A DNA stretch of 64,000 bases from Blastococcus sp. LR1 (GCF_020166105.1 NZ_JAIUJY010000002.1:124001-188000), one strand, 5' to 3'; numbered from the stretch's first letter, positions 15,227 to 24,007 are shown. Notes: generated from the sequence alone by a model not told the origin. Numbers and translations: made by a program.

Positions 15227-16378
15227 ATGTCCGACACGCTGACCGGTTCTCCGGCGCTCGACGCCATCACCGCCGCCCTGGCCACCGTCCAGGACCCGGA
15301 GATCAACCGCCCGCTCACCGAGCTCGGCATGGTCAAGGACGTCCAGATCGGCCAGGACGGCGCCGTGCGCGTCGAGGTCTACCTGACCGTCGCCGGTTGC
15401 CCGATGCGCGAGACGATCACCAACCGCGTCACCGCGGCCGTGGGCGCCGTCCCCGGTGTGACCGGGGTGTCGGTGGTCCTGGACGTCATGAACGACGAGC
15501 AGCGGGCCGAGCTGCGCAAGACCGTCCGCGGCAGTGACACCCCCGAACCGGTCATCCCGTTCGCCCAGCCGGGCTCGCTGACCCGCGTCTACGCCGTCGC
15601 CTCCGGCAAGGGCGGCGTCGGCAAGTCCTCGGTCACGGTGAACCTGGCCGCGGCCCTGGCCAAGCGCGGGCTGTCGGTCGGCGTCGTGGACGCCGACATC
15701 TACGGCCACTCGGTGCCGCGGATGCTCGGTACCGAGGAGAAGCCGACCCAGGTCGACAGCATGATCATGCCGCCGCAGGCCTACGGGGTGAAGCTGATCT
15801 CGATCGGCATGTTCACCCCGGGCAACACCCCGGTCGTGTGGCGCGGGCCGATGCTGCACCGCGCGCTGCAGCAGTTCCTGGCCGACGTCTGGTGGGGCGA
15901 CCTGGACGTCCTGCTGCTCGACCTGCCCCCGGGCACCGGTGACGTCGCCATCTCCATCGCGCAGCTGCTGCCGAACGCCGAGATCCTCGTCGTGACCACG
16001 CCGCAGCTCGCCGCCGCCGAGGTGGCCGAGCGGGCCGGCGCGATCGCGACGCAGACCCACCAGCAGGTGGTCGGCGTCATCGAGAACATGAGCTGGCTGG
16101 AGCTGCCCGACGGCTCGCGCATGGAGGTCTTCGGCTCCGGCGGTGGCGAGGCCGTGTCCGAGGCGCTGACCAAGACCCTCGGCGCCCGGGTGCCGCTGCT
16201 CGGCCAGATCCCGCTGGACACGCGTCTGCGCGAGGCCGGCGACGCCGGTGCGCCGATCGTGCTGGCCGACCCGGAGACGCCGGCCGCCAAGGCGCTGGAG
16301 AAGATCGCCGACGGGCTCGCCGTCCGCCAGCGCGGCCTGCAGGGCATGTCGCTGGGGCTCACTCCCGTCCGGAAGTAA
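15227..16378 (+). CDS. mrp: Mrp/NBP35 family P-loop iron-sulfur carrier ATPase
   Basis: 383 residues from ATG 15227, placed by the AAGGAGAC ribosome site at 15210-15217. Residues ~10-95 are a MIP18/DUF59 domain (ALATVQDPEINRPLTELGMV; CPMRETI). Residues ~120-383 are the MinD-like ATPase with the deviant P-loop VASGKGGVGKSSVTVNLAAAL, GVVDADIYGHSVPRML and LLDLPPGTGDVAIS. Mrp proteins bind and transfer Fe-S clusters in the cytoplasm. The classical C-terminal CxxC is not visible, as in many actinobacterial members. The right-hand 54-bp repeat lies just upstream, so promoter sequences could be affected by the insert. Confidence 0.92.
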   Translation: MSDTLTGSPALDAITAALATVQDPEINRPLTELGMVKDVQIGQDGAVRVEVYLTVAGCPMRETITNRVTAAVGAVPGVTGVSVVLDVMNDEQRAELRKTVRGSDTPEPVIPFAQPGSLTRVYAVASGKGGVGKSSVTVNLAAALAKRGLSVGVVDADIYGHSVPRMLGTEEKPTQVDSMIMPPQAYGVKLISIGMFTPGNTPVVWRGPMLHRALQQFLADVWWGDLDVLLLDLPPGTGDVAISIAQLLPNAEILVVTTPQLAAAEVAERAGAIATQTHQQVVGVIENMSWLELPDGSRMEVFGSGGGEAVSEALTKTLGARVPLLGQIPLDTRLREAGDAGAPIVLADPETPAAKALEKIADGLAVRQRGLQGMSLGLTPVRK

Positions 16379-16392
16379 CCCCCGATAACACT

Positions 16393-16409
16393 GTCGTCCT
16401 CCGGACGAC
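16393..16409 (+). terminator. Hairpin downstream of mrp
   Basis: GTCGTCC (16393-16399) pairs with GGACGAC (16403-16409) around TCC, 15 bases after the mrp stop codon. The same 17-mer, reverse complemented, is the hairpin of the 85-bp tandem repeat at 53562-53578 and 53647-53663, which suggests a reused terminator cassette. Confidence 0.6.
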
Positions 16410-16462
16410 GACCGCGACCACGACCGGTCCCCGACCTGCGCTGAGCCGTTTCCCGCGCCTCG

Positions 16463-16537
16463 TCGGGGACCCTCCGGGCCCCGCTCCTCTGCCCGCCTCG
16501 CAGGGCGGCTCCACGTATCTCCTCGGGGAGCCTCCGG
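16463..16537. repeat. Two near-identical 15-mers between mrp and tatB
   Basis: TCGGGGACCCTCCGG (16463-16477) recurs as TCGGGGAGCCTCCGG (16523-16537), 60 bases later and with one difference; similarity extends weakly on both sides. The rest of the mrp-tatB gap shows only GC-rich sequence. Both genes point toward this gap, so it may serve as a bidirectional terminator region. Confidence 0.45.
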
Positions 16538-16550
16538 CCCCCCCTCGTCG

Positions 16551-16937
16551 CTACGTCGCGTCGACGTCGAACGGTGGCGGGGTGCTGCGGTCGCGCGGCC
16601 GGGCCGCCTCCGCCGCGGCGACCGTCCCGGCGACGGCGGACAGCCCCGCCGAGCCCGTGGCGCTGCCGCGGTGGACGGTGGGGCCGTCGTCGTTGAGCAG
16701 CTGGTCGCGGATGAACGTGCGCGGGTGGTACTTGCGCAGATCGAGGTCGCGCAGCTCGGAGAAGTCGTCGCCCATCGAGTCGTGCATCTGCTCGCGGACG
16801 CCGGTGATCGCGGCCCGCACCTTCTTGAGCCCGGCGGCGGCGTCCTTGGCCAGGTGCGGCAGCCTGTCGGGCCCGAAGATGAACAGCGCGGCGAGGCCGA
16901 GCACGATGATCTCGCCCCAGCCGATCGAGTCGAACAC
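16551..16937 (-). CDS. tatB: Sec-independent protein translocase subunit TatB
   Basis: 128 residues from GTG 16937 with GGAGGAGGGA upstream. One N-terminal membrane helix (VFDSIGWGEIIVLGLAALFIFGP) is followed by the Pro hinge and an amphipathic helix (RLPHLAKDAAAGLKKVRAAITG), the TatA/B signature. A long acidic/Ala-rich tail favours TatB over TatA. TatB binds twin-arginine signal peptides with TatC at the cytoplasmic membrane. It follows htrA, with the same order as mycobacterial Rv1221-Rv1224. Confidence 0.9.
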   Translation of the reverse strand: MFDSIGWGEIIVLGLAALFIFGPDRLPHLAKDAAAGLKKVRAAITGVREQMHDSMGDDFSELRDLDLRKYHPRTFIRDQLLNDDGPTVHRGSATGSAGLSAVAGTVAAAEAARPRDRSTPPPFDVDAT

Positions 16938-16995
16938 GCGCGCTCCCTCCTCCGTGGGCTCCCAGCGTAGGTGGCGGCGGTGAACGCCCGGCGAA

Positions 16996-18540
16996 CTAGG
17001 CGGGGTCGAGCGTCGCCTGGACCGTCTGCGAGCCACCGCCGCGGACGAACTCGACGGTGACCTCCTCGCCCGGCGCGTAGGCGTCGACCGCGACCACCAG
17101 CTCCTCGGAGCTCCCGACCGGGGTGTCGGCGACGGCGATGATGATGTCCTCCTCCCGGATGCCGGCGCGGGCCGCGGCGCTGCCGGGCTCCACGTTGAGC
17201 ACCAGCGCGCCGTCCCGGGTGCCGTCGGTGACCGAGCGCGCGTTGACGCCCAGGGCCGCGTGCACCGCCGCGCCGGTCGAGATCAGCTGCTCGGAGATCC
17301 GCTTGACGGTGTCGATCGGGATGGCGAAGCCCAGGCCGATGGAGCCACCGGCACCGGTCGAGGCGATCGCGGTGTTGATGCCGACGAGCGCACCGGAGGC
17401 GTCGACGAGCGCGCCGCCGGAGTTGCCCGGGTTGATCGGCGCATCGGTCTGGACGGCGCTGATCACCGCGTTGGTGTCGGTGCCCTCACCGGAGAGCCGC
17501 ACGGGGCGGTCGAGCGCGCTGACGATGCCGCTGGTGACCGTGCCGGCCAGGCCGAGGGGCGAGCCGATGGCGACGACCGGGTCGCCGACGACGACGTCCT
17601 CGGACCGGCCGAGCGACGCGGTGACCAGGCCCGGCTTCTCCACCTTGATGACGGCGATGTCGCTGGCCGGGTCGCGGCCCACGATGCGCGCGGCCGACCC
17701 GCTGCCGTCGGAGAAGACGGCGCGGATCTCGGCGCCCTCGACGTCGTCGGCGCCGGAGATCACGTGGTTGTTGGTGACGATGTAGCCGTTCTCGCCGTCG
17801 ATGACCACGCCGGAGCCGGTGGCACCTGCCTGCCCGACCCGCACCTCGATGGAGACGACGGCGGGGATGACGGCGTCGGCGATGTCGGACACCGAGCCCG
17901 GCTCCCGGGTGATCCCCGGATCGACCTGCGACAGCGTGGTGCCCGGCGCGTAGAGCGGGCTCTCGTCGGCGGTGCGGGTCAGGTACCAGCCCACGCCGCC
18001 GGCGACGATCCCGACGAGCAGCAGCGCGAGGACGGCGAGCGTCGTGAGCCGCACGGAGAGGTCGCGCAGGCGCACCTTGCGGCGTCCCTTGGCGTCGACG
18101 ACGACCGGACCGGGCTGCTCGTCCTCGTCGTAGACGGCGGGCGCACCCAGGCCGGCGGGAGACGCGGGATCCCGCCACGGATCGCTGCGGGCGTCGGCCT
18201 TCCACCACGGGCCAGAGGAGGTCCGGCGGCGACCCGGTCGGCCCGACGGCGGCTCCTGCAGGCCGGCCGCACCGGGAGCGGGCGGGCCGAAGGCGCGCAG
18301 CAGCGCCTCGGGCGGGGGCGGCGGAACGGGGCGGGACGGGAGCGGGGGGCGGCTCCCGGCGAAGCTGCCGTCCACCTCGTTCGGCCGGCCGAACGCCGAG
18401 GCCTGCGCGGGGCTGGGAGCGGGCGCGGAGACCGGGCGGGGCTCGAGCCGGCGTGCCGCCGTCTCGTCGAACGGACCGGACTGACCGGACGGCCGGACGA
18501 AGGCGTCGCCGTCCGGTCGCTGCTGCCCGGGAGTGCTCAG
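16996..18540 (-). CDS. htrA: Membrane-anchored HtrA/DegP-type serine protease with a probable CTG start
   Basis: 514 residues if begun at CTG 18540, which overlaps the rseA stop as CTGA. A GTG at 18375 would give 459 residues, but residues just before it (SAFGRPNEVDGSF) match the conserved N-terminal tail of mycobacterial HtrA (AFGRPSGVQGSF), so translation must begin upstream, where CTG is the only candidate. A Pro-rich cytoplasmic tail is followed by one membrane helix (~167-188). The trypsin-like domain has the triad H (TNNHVISG, ~258), D (SDIAVIKV, ~293) and S (PGNSGG, ~373). A single PDZ domain (~400-510) ends the protein. Role: envelope protein quality control, in the SigE stress locus. 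Confidence 0.88.
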   Translation of the reverse strand: MSTPGQQRPDGDAFVRPSGQSGPFDETAARRLEPRPVSAPAPSPAQASAFGRPNEVDGSFAGSRPPLPSRPVPPPPPEALLRAFGPPAPGAAGLQEPPSGRPGRRRTSSGPWWKADARSDPWRDPASPAGLGAPAVYDEDEQPGPVVVDAKGRRKVRLRDLSVRLTTLAVLALLLVGIVAGGVGWYLTRTADESPLYAPGTTLSQVDPGITREPGSVSDIADAVIPAVVSIEVRVGQAGATGSGVVIDGENGYIVTNNHVISGADDVEGAEIRAVFSDGSGSAARIVGRDPASDIAVIKVEKPGLVTASLGRSEDVVVGDPVVAIGSPLGLAGTVTSGIVSALDRPVRLSGEGTDTNAVISAVQTDAPINPGNSGGALVDASGALVGINTAIASTGAGGSIGLGFAIPIDTVKRISEQLISTGAAVHAALGVNARSVTDGTRDGALVLNVEPGSAAARAGIREEDIIIAVADTPVGSSEELVVAVDAYAPGEEVTVEFVRGGGSQTVQATLDPA

Positions 18541-19106
18541 GGGGTGCCGCCCAGCGGAGCGCCGGGAGCGGTGCCGACGGTGACCGTGCGCACGGCGGGC
18601 GGGGCGACCTCGGAGTGCTGCACGGGGCGCACGCTGTCGGCAGCCGGGCCGACGGGGCCGCGGGGACCGTCGCCAGGGAGGTTGAGGACCAGCGCGGTGA
18701 CTCCGACGCCGAGGCCGACCACGGTCCCGGCCACGCCACGGCGCAGCCAGCGCGCGCTGAGGTGCCCGCGACGTGGGGCGGGCTCGGTCAGGTCGAGCGA
18801 CCAGGACCCGCTGCCGCCGGTCATCGTCAGCTCCCCCGGACCCGCGCTCATCGCGCCGGGCCCGGAGCCGGGCATCTCCGCGGTGAACGGGATGGCGCAG
18901 AGGCGGGACATCAGGTCACCGGGGACCGCGACGTCGGCGGAGCCGTGCAGGGCCTCCTTGGCCTCGCGCTGCGCCTCGACGGCCATCCGGCACTGCATGC
19001 ACCCGGCGAGGTGGCGGGCCGCCCGGCCCGCGGGACCGGCGGTCAGCTCGCCGTCGACGAGGGCGGTGATGGCCTCCTGGGCGAGGTGGCTCTCCGGGAT
19101 GTTCAC
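18537..19106 (-). CDS. rseA: Zinc-containing anti-sigma factor RseA
   Basis: 189 residues from GTG 19106, overlapping the sigE stop as GTGA. Residues ~5-45 form the ZAS anti-sigma domain ([28 protein letters not shown], quoted in parts) with the HxxxCxxC zinc motif. One membrane helix ([18 protein letters not shown]) lies near residue 130, followed by a short outer tail. It is expected to sequester SigE at the membrane. Position between sigE and htrA matches mycobacterial Rv1222. Confidence 0.9.
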   Translation of the reverse strand: MNIPESHLAQEAITALVDGELTAGPAGRAARHLAGCMQCRMAVEAQREAKEALHGSADVAVPGDLMSRLCAIPFTAEMPGSGPGAMSAGPGELTMTGGSGSWSLDLTEPAPRRGHLSARWLRRGVAGTVVGLGVGVTALVLNLPGDGPRGPVGPAADSVRPVQHSEVAPPAVRTVTVGTAPGAPLGGTP

Positions 19107-19690
19107 GCCCCGACCTCCCCGGCGACGGGCCGGCGCGGCGCGAGGTGCGCCAGCGCCGAGCGCAGCTGGACGCGACCCCGGTGGATGCGGCTGCGGACGG
19201 TGCCGAGCTTGATCCCCAGCGTCGCGGCGATCTCCTCGTAGGTGAGCCCCTCGATGTCGCAGAGCACCACCGCCACGCGGAACTCCGGCGCCAGCGCGTC
19301 CAGCGCCGCCTGGACCTGCGGGTCGAGGTGGGTGTCGGCGTAGACCTGCTCAGGGCTGGGCGCCCGGCCGGGCAGCCGCTCGGTGTCCTCGGGCAGTGCG
19401 TCGAACCGGATGCGCTGGCGACGGCGCACCATGTCGAGGAACAGGTTCGTGGTGATGCGGTGCAGCCAGCCCTCGAAGGTGCCCGGCGAGTAGCTGGCCA
19501 GCGAGCGGAACACCCGGACGAAGGTCTCCTGGGTGAGGTCCTCGGCGTCCTGCGCGTTCCCCGACAGGCGGTAGGCCAGCCGGTAGACGCGGGCGGAGTG
19601 GTCGCGCACGACCTGCTCCCACGTGGGCGCCACCCAGACGTCCGGGTCGGCGCCGTGGGATGCCAGCTGGTCTGGCGTGGCCTCGGACAC
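19103..19690 (-). CDS. sigE: ECF RNA polymerase sigma factor SigE
   Basis: 195 residues from GTG 19690; in-frame starts further upstream exist, and mycobacterial sigE also has alternative starts. Region 2 reads [20 protein letters not shown] with TFVRVFRSL and the [13 protein letters not shown] helix. Region 4 reads [20 protein letters not shown] with HRGR, the helix-turn-helix for -35 recognition. It controls envelope and surface stress responses; rseA directly follows and htrA is the presumed key target in the same operon. Confidence 0.9.
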   Translation of the reverse strand: MSEATPDQLASHGADPDVWVAPTWEQVVRDHSARVYRLAYRLSGNAQDAEDLTQETFVRVFRSLASYSPGTFEGWLHRITTNLFLDMVRRRQRIRFDALPEDTERLPGRAPSPEQVYADTHLDPQVQAALDALAPEFRVAVVLCDIEGLTYEEIAATLGIKLGTVRSRIHRGRVQLRSALAHLAPRRPVAGEVGA

Positions 19691-19889
19691 GTCACCAGGA
19701 TCGCAGATCGGAGGTGTTCCGACCTCCCCGGCAGGGGGGATGTCGGCAGGGATCGCTCGCTTCGCGCGCACGTACAGGACAACGGACGGTCGACACAGCC
19801 GTGTTCCCGGGTACCGGGACTCCCAGGAGACGCACAGGGAACGCCGCCGCACGGGTGACCGATCCCGCGGCCACTACCCTCGGCCGGTG

Positions 19890-20549
19890 ATGAGCGCCGA
19901 GGGAACGCCGCCCGGGAGCGGCACCGATCCGAGCGCTGCCTACGCCGACCGCTTCGCCGCGGAGAGCCCGGAGATGACCGCCGCCCGGCACCGGGCGCAC
20001 TTCCTCTCCGGTCCCCCGCCGGTCGAGCCGGCGGTCGGGGCCACCCTCGCCGTCCTGGCCACCACCGCGGGCGCCCGGTCGGTCGTCTCCATCGGCAGCG
20101 GCGGAGGCCTCGCCGCGCTCTGGTTGCTGCGCGGCATGCGGCCCGACGGCGTCCTCACCGCGCTGGACGGCGACCCGGAGCAACTCGGCGCCGCCCGCAA
20201 GGCGCTCGCCGAGGCCAAGGTCCCGGCCAGCCGTGCCCGGCTCATCTTCGGCACCCCGGCCGAGGTCATCCCCCGACTCTCGCCCGGCGCCTACGACCTG
20301 GTCTGCTGCGCCGGCCCGCCGCGCGACTACAGCGAGCACCTGGCCGCCCTGCTCGGGCTGGTGCGCGTGGGCGGTTCGCTCACCGCCCACGGACTGCTCG
20401 CCGACGGGCGGGTCGCGGACCGCACGGCACGGGATCCGCACTCGGTGGCCTACCGGGAGATCGCCCGCACCGTCCGGGACGACGAGACGCTGCTGTCCGC
20501 CGTCCTGCCGATCGGCTCCGGCCTGCTGATCGCCACGAAGCGCGCCTGA
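19890..20549 (+). CDS. O-methyltransferase (class I SAM-dependent)
   Basis: 219 residues from ATG 19890 (a GTG lies one codon upstream). It is divergent from sigE, as Rv1220c is in M. tuberculosis. The SAM-binding motif is SVVSIGSGGGLAALWLLRGM, followed by LTALDGDPEQLGAARKAL and YDLVCCAGPP, matching the catechol/caffeoyl-CoA-type O-methyltransferase fold. The canonical D in the VEVGxxxGYS-type motif is altered (SIGSGGG), so the substrate may differ. No membrane segments. Confidence 0.85.
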   Translation: MSAEGTPPGSGTDPSAAYADRFAAESPEMTAARHRAHFLSGPPPVEPAVGATLAVLATTAGARSVVSIGSGGGLAALWLLRGMRPDGVLTALDGDPEQLGAARKALAEAKVPASRARLIFGTPAEVIPRLSPGAYDLVCCAGPPRDYSEHLAALLGLVRVGGSLTAHGLLADGRVADRTARDPHSVAYREIARTVRDDETLLSAVLPIGSGLLIATKRA

Positions 20550-20555
20550 CCGCTG

Positions 20556-20571
20556 GCCCCGCGCCCGGGGC
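20556..20571. terminator. Hairpin between convergent genes
   Basis: GCCCCG (20556-20561) pairs with CGGGGC (20566-20571) around CGCC, between the stop codons of the O-methyltransferase and the minus-strand 2'-5' RNA ligase family gene. Confidence 0.5.
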
Positions 20572-20579
20572 GGACGACG

Positions 20580-21182
20580 TCACCGGAACGGGTGCTCGCC
20601 CACCGGCGCCCAGGGTCCGCCCAGGTAGCGCCACAGCCCCAGCCCCCGGGCGCGCACCGTCCAGGGCGCGAAGCCGGCGAGCAGCCGGTCGTGCAGGTCC
20701 CGGGCGACCGCGGGGTCGACCTTGTTCTGCACGGTGACGTGCGGGGCGTGCCGTTGCCGGTCCTGCGGCGTCAGCCAGGGCTCCCACGCCGTGGCGAGCC
20801 TGCGGCGCACGGCCGCCAGCTCCGCCGACTCGAGTGTGTAGGCCACCCCGCGTCCGAGGAACCGCAGCCCGGTGACGGCGACGTCGAAGGCGTCGCGGTC
20901 CGCGACCGCGGCGAGGTCGGCACGGACGGCGTCGACCTGCTCCCCCGGCAGCGCGTGGAACAGCGTCACGTGCGCGGCGAGCCGAAACACCCCTGTCCCC
21001 CCACCCCTCGCACGCTCGGGGCGGGCCCCTGACAGGGGCCGTAACGGGAAGTGCTCGGCGCGCAGCCGGTCGAACCTCGCCTGGGCGTCGTCCTCCAGCA
21101 GCAGCGTGACGATCAGAGGTGACGTGCTGGAACGGCCGTCGTGCAGGGGCCCGGTCCGAGCGGAGCGAGGGGCGGGGGGCAC
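20580..21182 (-). CDS. 2'-5' RNA ligase superfamily protein
   Basis: 200 residues from GTG 21182, which has GAAGGACC upstream. The first ~20 residues are not conserved-looking, so a later start near SPLIVTLLLEDDAQARFD cannot be excluded. The two HxT phosphoesterase motifs are HVTLF (~residue 70) and HVTVQ (~148). The family includes RNA ligase/cyclic phosphodiesterases acting on 2',3'-cyclic phosphates. It lies just downstream of glgC on the same strand, with part of a dispersed repeat falling inside its 5' end. Confidence 0.82.
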   Translation of the reverse strand: MPPAPRSARTGPLHDGRSSTSPLIVTLLLEDDAQARFDRLRAEHFPLRPLSGARPERARGGGTGVFRLAAHVTLFHALPGEQVDAVRADLAAVADRDAFDVAVTGLRFLGRGVAYTLESAELAAVRRRLATAWEPWLTPQDRQRHAPHVTVQNKVDPAVARDLHDRLLAGFAPWTVRARGLGLWRYLGGPWAPVGEHPFR

Positions 21183-21192
21183 GAGGGTCCTT
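21165..21192 (-). repeat. Dispersed GGACCCC intergenic element, copy C
   Basis: On the minus strand just past the glgC stop codon: AAGGACCCTCGTGCCCCCCG. It overlaps the start codon of the 2'-5' RNA ligase family gene, so the element may also supply that gene's ribosome site. Confidence 0.45.
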
Positions 21193-21194
21193 CG

Positions 21195-22415
21195 TCAGGC
21201 GTAGGCGCGGGCGCCCTTGCCGAGGACCGTCACGCCGCCCTCGCTGACGTGGTACCGCTGCCGGTCGAGCTCCGGGTCCAGTCCGATGCGCGCACCGGCG
21301 GGGACGACGACGTTCTTGTCCAGGATCGCCCGGCGCACGTGCGCGCCCTCGCCGATGTAGACGCCGTCCATGATCACGCTGTCCTCGACGCGCGCACCGC
21401 GCTCCACGCGGACCCCGGGCGAGATGACCGAGTTGTGCACCGAGCCGCCGCCGATGATCGCGCCGGCGCTGACCATCGACTCCTCGGCCCGGCCGCCGAG
21501 CACGAACTTCGCCGGGGGCAGCTGCGGCGGAAGGGTGAAGATCGGCCAGCGGTCGTTGTAGAGGTTGAACACCGGGGTGACCGACACCAGGTCCATGTGC
21601 GCGTCGTAGTAGGAGTCGATGGTCCCCACGTCGCGCCAGTAGCCGTGGTCGCGCTCGCTCGTGCCCGGCACGATGTTCGTGGAGAAGTCGTAGACCCACG
21701 CCTCACCGGCCGCGGCCAGCATCGGCATGATCGAGCCACCCATGTCGTGCTCGGAGGACTCGTCCTCGGCGTCGGTCCGCAGCGCCTCGAGCAGGGCGTC
21801 GGTGGTGAAGACGTAGTTGCCCATGGAGGCGAAGCTCTCCTCGGGCGAGTCCGGGAGGCCGGGCGGGTCGGCCGGCTTCTCCAGGAAGCCGCGCACGCGG
21901 CCCTCGGCGTCGGCGTCGATCACGCCGAACCCGGTGGCCTCGCGGCGCGGCACCCGCAGCCCGGCGATGGTGACGCCGGCACCGGTGCGCAGGTGCTGGT
22001 CGATCATCTGCGCCGGGTCCATCCGGTACACGTGGTCGGCGCCGAAGACGACGACGATCTCGGGGCGCTCGTCGTAGATCAGGTTCAGGCTCTGGAAGAT
22101 CGCGTCGGCGCTGCCGGTGTACCAGCGCGGGCCGAGCCGCTGCTGGGCCGGGACCGGGGTGATGTAGTTCCCCAGCAGCTGCGACATCCGCCAGGTGGTG
22201 GTGATGTGCCGGTCCAGGCTGTGGCTCTTGTACTGCGTCAGGACGGCGATCTGCCGGATGTCGGCGTTCACCAGGTTGGACAGCACGAAGTCGATGAGCC
22301 GGTAGTTGCCGCCGAACGGCACCGCGGGCTTCGCCCGGTCGGCCGTCAACGGCGACAGCCGCTTGCCCTCGCCACCGGCGAGGACGATGCCGAGAACCCG
22401 AGGACCGCCACGCAT
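21195..22415 (-). CDS. glgC: Glucose-1-phosphate adenylyltransferase
   Basis: 406 residues, matching the mycobacterial enzyme (404). It makes ADP-glucose from ATP and glucose-1-phosphate for glycogen/alpha-glucan synthesis. The nucleotidyltransferase motif [20 protein letters not shown] is at the N-terminus. [20 protein letters not shown] and [11 protein letters not shown] form the active-site region, [10 protein letters not shown] the sugar site, and the C-terminal third is a left-handed beta-helix ([28 protein letters not shown]). Start chosen at [11 protein letters not shown] to match MREVPHVLGIV of the family. Divergent from glgA across 279 bases. Confidence 0.95.
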   Translation of the reverse strand: MRGGPRVLGIVLAGGEGKRLSPLTADRAKPAVPFGGNYRLIDFVLSNLVNADIRQIAVLTQYKSHSLDRHITTTWRMSQLLGNYITPVPAQQRLGPRWYTGSADAIFQSLNLIYDERPEIVVVFGADHVYRMDPAQMIDQHLRTGAGVTIAGLRVPRREATGFGVIDADAEGRVRGFLEKPADPPGLPDSPEESFASMGNYVFTTDALLEALRTDAEDESSEHDMGGSIMPMLAAAGEAWVYDFSTNIVPGTSERDHGYWRDVGTIDSYYDAHMDLVSVTPVFNLYNDRWPIFTLPPQLPPAKFVLGGRAEESMVSAGAIIGGGSVHNSVISPGVRVERGARVEDSVIMDGVYIGEGAHVRRAILDKNVVVPAGARIGLDPELDRQRYHVSEGGVTVLGKGARAYA

Positions 22416-22628
22416 GCCGGAAAGGTAGCCGCTGCCGGGCCGGACCACGCATCGAACCCGCTCCCGACCACCCTTAAGGGCAGGTGCAGCCCCTCTCTCG
22501 GGCCCGGCCGCCACCCAGGAGGGGTCCAGCCGGTCCGCCGTCCGTTCGACCGTGGCACGACGCGGCTGGACGGCAGAAGGCCCGGCCCGACTGTCGCTGC
22601 CGCCGGCCACGTGAGCGGATGGCACGGC

Positions 22629-22685
22629 CACCCTTCAGGGTGCCCACCGGGCCCGCGAGCGGCGGGGGACGAGGGGGTCCTTTTA
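22629..22685 (+). repeat. Dispersed GGACCCC element, copy D, plus a hairpin in the glgC-glgA gap
   Basis: CACCCT (22629-22634) pairs with AGGGTG (22637-22642). Bases 22655-22685 read on the minus strand give AAAAGGACCCCCTCGTCCCC, the core found at three other sites. Unlike those, this copy precedes a gene start (glgA) rather than following a stop. The remainder of the 279-base gap (22416-22628) contains no other recognisable signal. Confidence 0.5.
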
Positions 22686-22694
22686 GATGAGGGC

Positions 22695-23867
22695 GTGCGC
22701 ATCGGAATCGTCACGCGGGAGTGGCCACCGGCCGTCTACGGCGGCGCGGGTGTGCACGTCGAACACCTGGTCGCCGCGCTGCGCTCGTTGCCGGCAGGCC
22801 CGGAGCTCGACGTGCACTGCTTCGGCGACCCGCGGGGCGACGCCACCGGACACCCGGTGCCCGAGGCGCTGCGCGAGGCCAACGGCGCACTCCAGGCCTG
22901 GGGCACCGACGTGGAGATCGCCGCCGCGCTCTCCGGCGCCGACCTCGTGCACAGCCACACCTGGTACGCCAACGGCGCCGGGATGCTCGCCTCGATCGTG
23001 CACGGCGTCCCGCACGTCATCACCGCGCACTCGCTCGAGCCGCGCCGTCCGTGGAAGGCCGAGCAGCTCGGCGGCGGCTACCGGCTCTCCTCGTGGACCG
23101 AGCGGACCGCCTACCTCGCCGCCGACGCCGTCATCGCGGTGAGCGAGGGCATGCGCGCCGACGTCCTCGCCGTCTATCCCGAGCTCGACCCCGAGCGGGT
23201 GCACGTCGTCTACAACGGCGTCGACCCGGAGGCGTACCGCCCGGTGCACGCACCCGAGGTCGTCCGCGGCCTGGGCGTCGACCCCGACCGTCCCTACGCC
23301 CTGTTCGTCGGGCGGATCACCCGGCAGAAGGGGCTGGTCCACCTGCTGGCCGCCGCCGAGCAGCTGCCCGCCGACGTCGGCCTGGTCCTGTGCGCCGGCG
23401 CCGCGGACACCCCCGCAGAGCGCCAGCAGGTCGCCGAGGCGGTCGCCGACCTGCAGGCCCGCCGCGAGGGAGTGGTCTGGATCGAGGCGATGCTGCCGCG
23501 CGAGCAGCTGGTGCCGCTGATCACCGGCGCGACGGTCTTCGTCTGCCCCTCGGTCTACGAGCCGCTCGGCATCGTGAACCTGGAGGCGGCGGCCTGCGGC
23601 ACCGCCGTCGTCGCCAGCGCCGTCGGGGGCATCCCGGAGGTCGTGGACGACGGCCGGACCGGGCTCCTCGTGCCCTACGACGGGGCGGACCCGGCCGGGT
23701 TCGCCGCAGGCCTGGCCGCCCGGACGAGCGAGCTGCTGGCCGATCCGCAGCGGGCCACGGCGATGGGCGCCGCCGGCCGCGAGCGGGTGCTGTCGGAGTT
23801 CGGCTGGGCGGCCATCGCCCAGCGCACGACGGAGGTCTACTCCGCGGTGCTCGGGGCCGCGTCCTGA
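22695..23867 (+). CDS. glgA: Actinobacterial glycogen synthase-type GT4 glycosyltransferase (GlgA/GlgM)
   Basis: 390 residues from GTG 22695. GT4 (GT-B) motifs include REWPPAVYGGAGVHVEHLV at the N-terminus, HSHTWYANGAGML, TAHSLEPRRPWKAEQLGGGY, FVGRITRQKGLVHLL and PSVYEPLGIVNLEAAACGTA. It is close in length and motifs to mycobacterial Rv1212c, which makes alpha-maltose-1-phosphate from ADP-glucose and glucose-1-phosphate, so the GlgM activity is more likely than classical GlgA. It pairs functionally with the divergent glgC. An ATG at 22687 is in another frame. Confidence 0.92.
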   Translation: MRIGIVTREWPPAVYGGAGVHVEHLVAALRSLPAGPELDVHCFGDPRGDATGHPVPEALREANGALQAWGTDVEIAAALSGADLVHSHTWYANGAGMLASIVHGVPHVITAHSLEPRRPWKAEQLGGGYRLSSWTERTAYLAADAVIAVSEGMRADVLAVYPELDPERVHVVYNGVDPEAYRPVHAPEVVRGLGVDPDRPYALFVGRITRQKGLVHLLAAAEQLPADVGLVLCAGAADTPAERQQVAEAVADLQARREGVVWIEAMLPREQLVPLITGATVFVCPSVYEPLGIVNLEAAACGTAVVASAVGGIPEVVDDGRTGLLVPYDGADPAGFAAGLAARTSELLADPQRATAMGAAGRERVLSEFGWAAIAQRTTEVYSAVLGAAS

Positions 23868-23876
23868 CCGGCCGCT

Positions 23877-24007
23877 GGTAGATTCGCCCCGCCGGCCTCC
23901 GGGCCGGTGCCGTAGCGGCAGCGAAGTCCGGTGCAATCCCGGCGCTGTCCCGCAACTGTGAAGGCCCCCGATCCCCCGGGATCCCCGGCCCAGCCAGATC
24001 GCCTGCC
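23877..24007 (+). ncRNA. Cobalamin riboswitch
   Basis: The conserved core reads GAAGTCCGGTGCAATCCCGG, then CGCTGTCCCGCAACTGTGA and finally CAGCCAGATCGCCTGCC. These match the B12-box, the GCCACTG-type J3/4 region and the closing helix of cobalamin riboswitches. A side helix GCCGGCC-TCC-GGGCCGGT precedes the core. Downstream, GACCCT (24023-24028) can pair with AGGGTC (24036-24041) as part of an expression platform before the btuF ribosome site. High B12 should repress the btuFCD genes. Confidence 0.92.

Noticed and set aside
19650..19695. Sigma-E autoregulatory promoter (GGAAC box) upstream of sigE
   Set aside because: On the minus strand GGAACA is followed at 19 bases by GGT rather than GTT, and it overlaps the chosen start codon; too weak to annotate.
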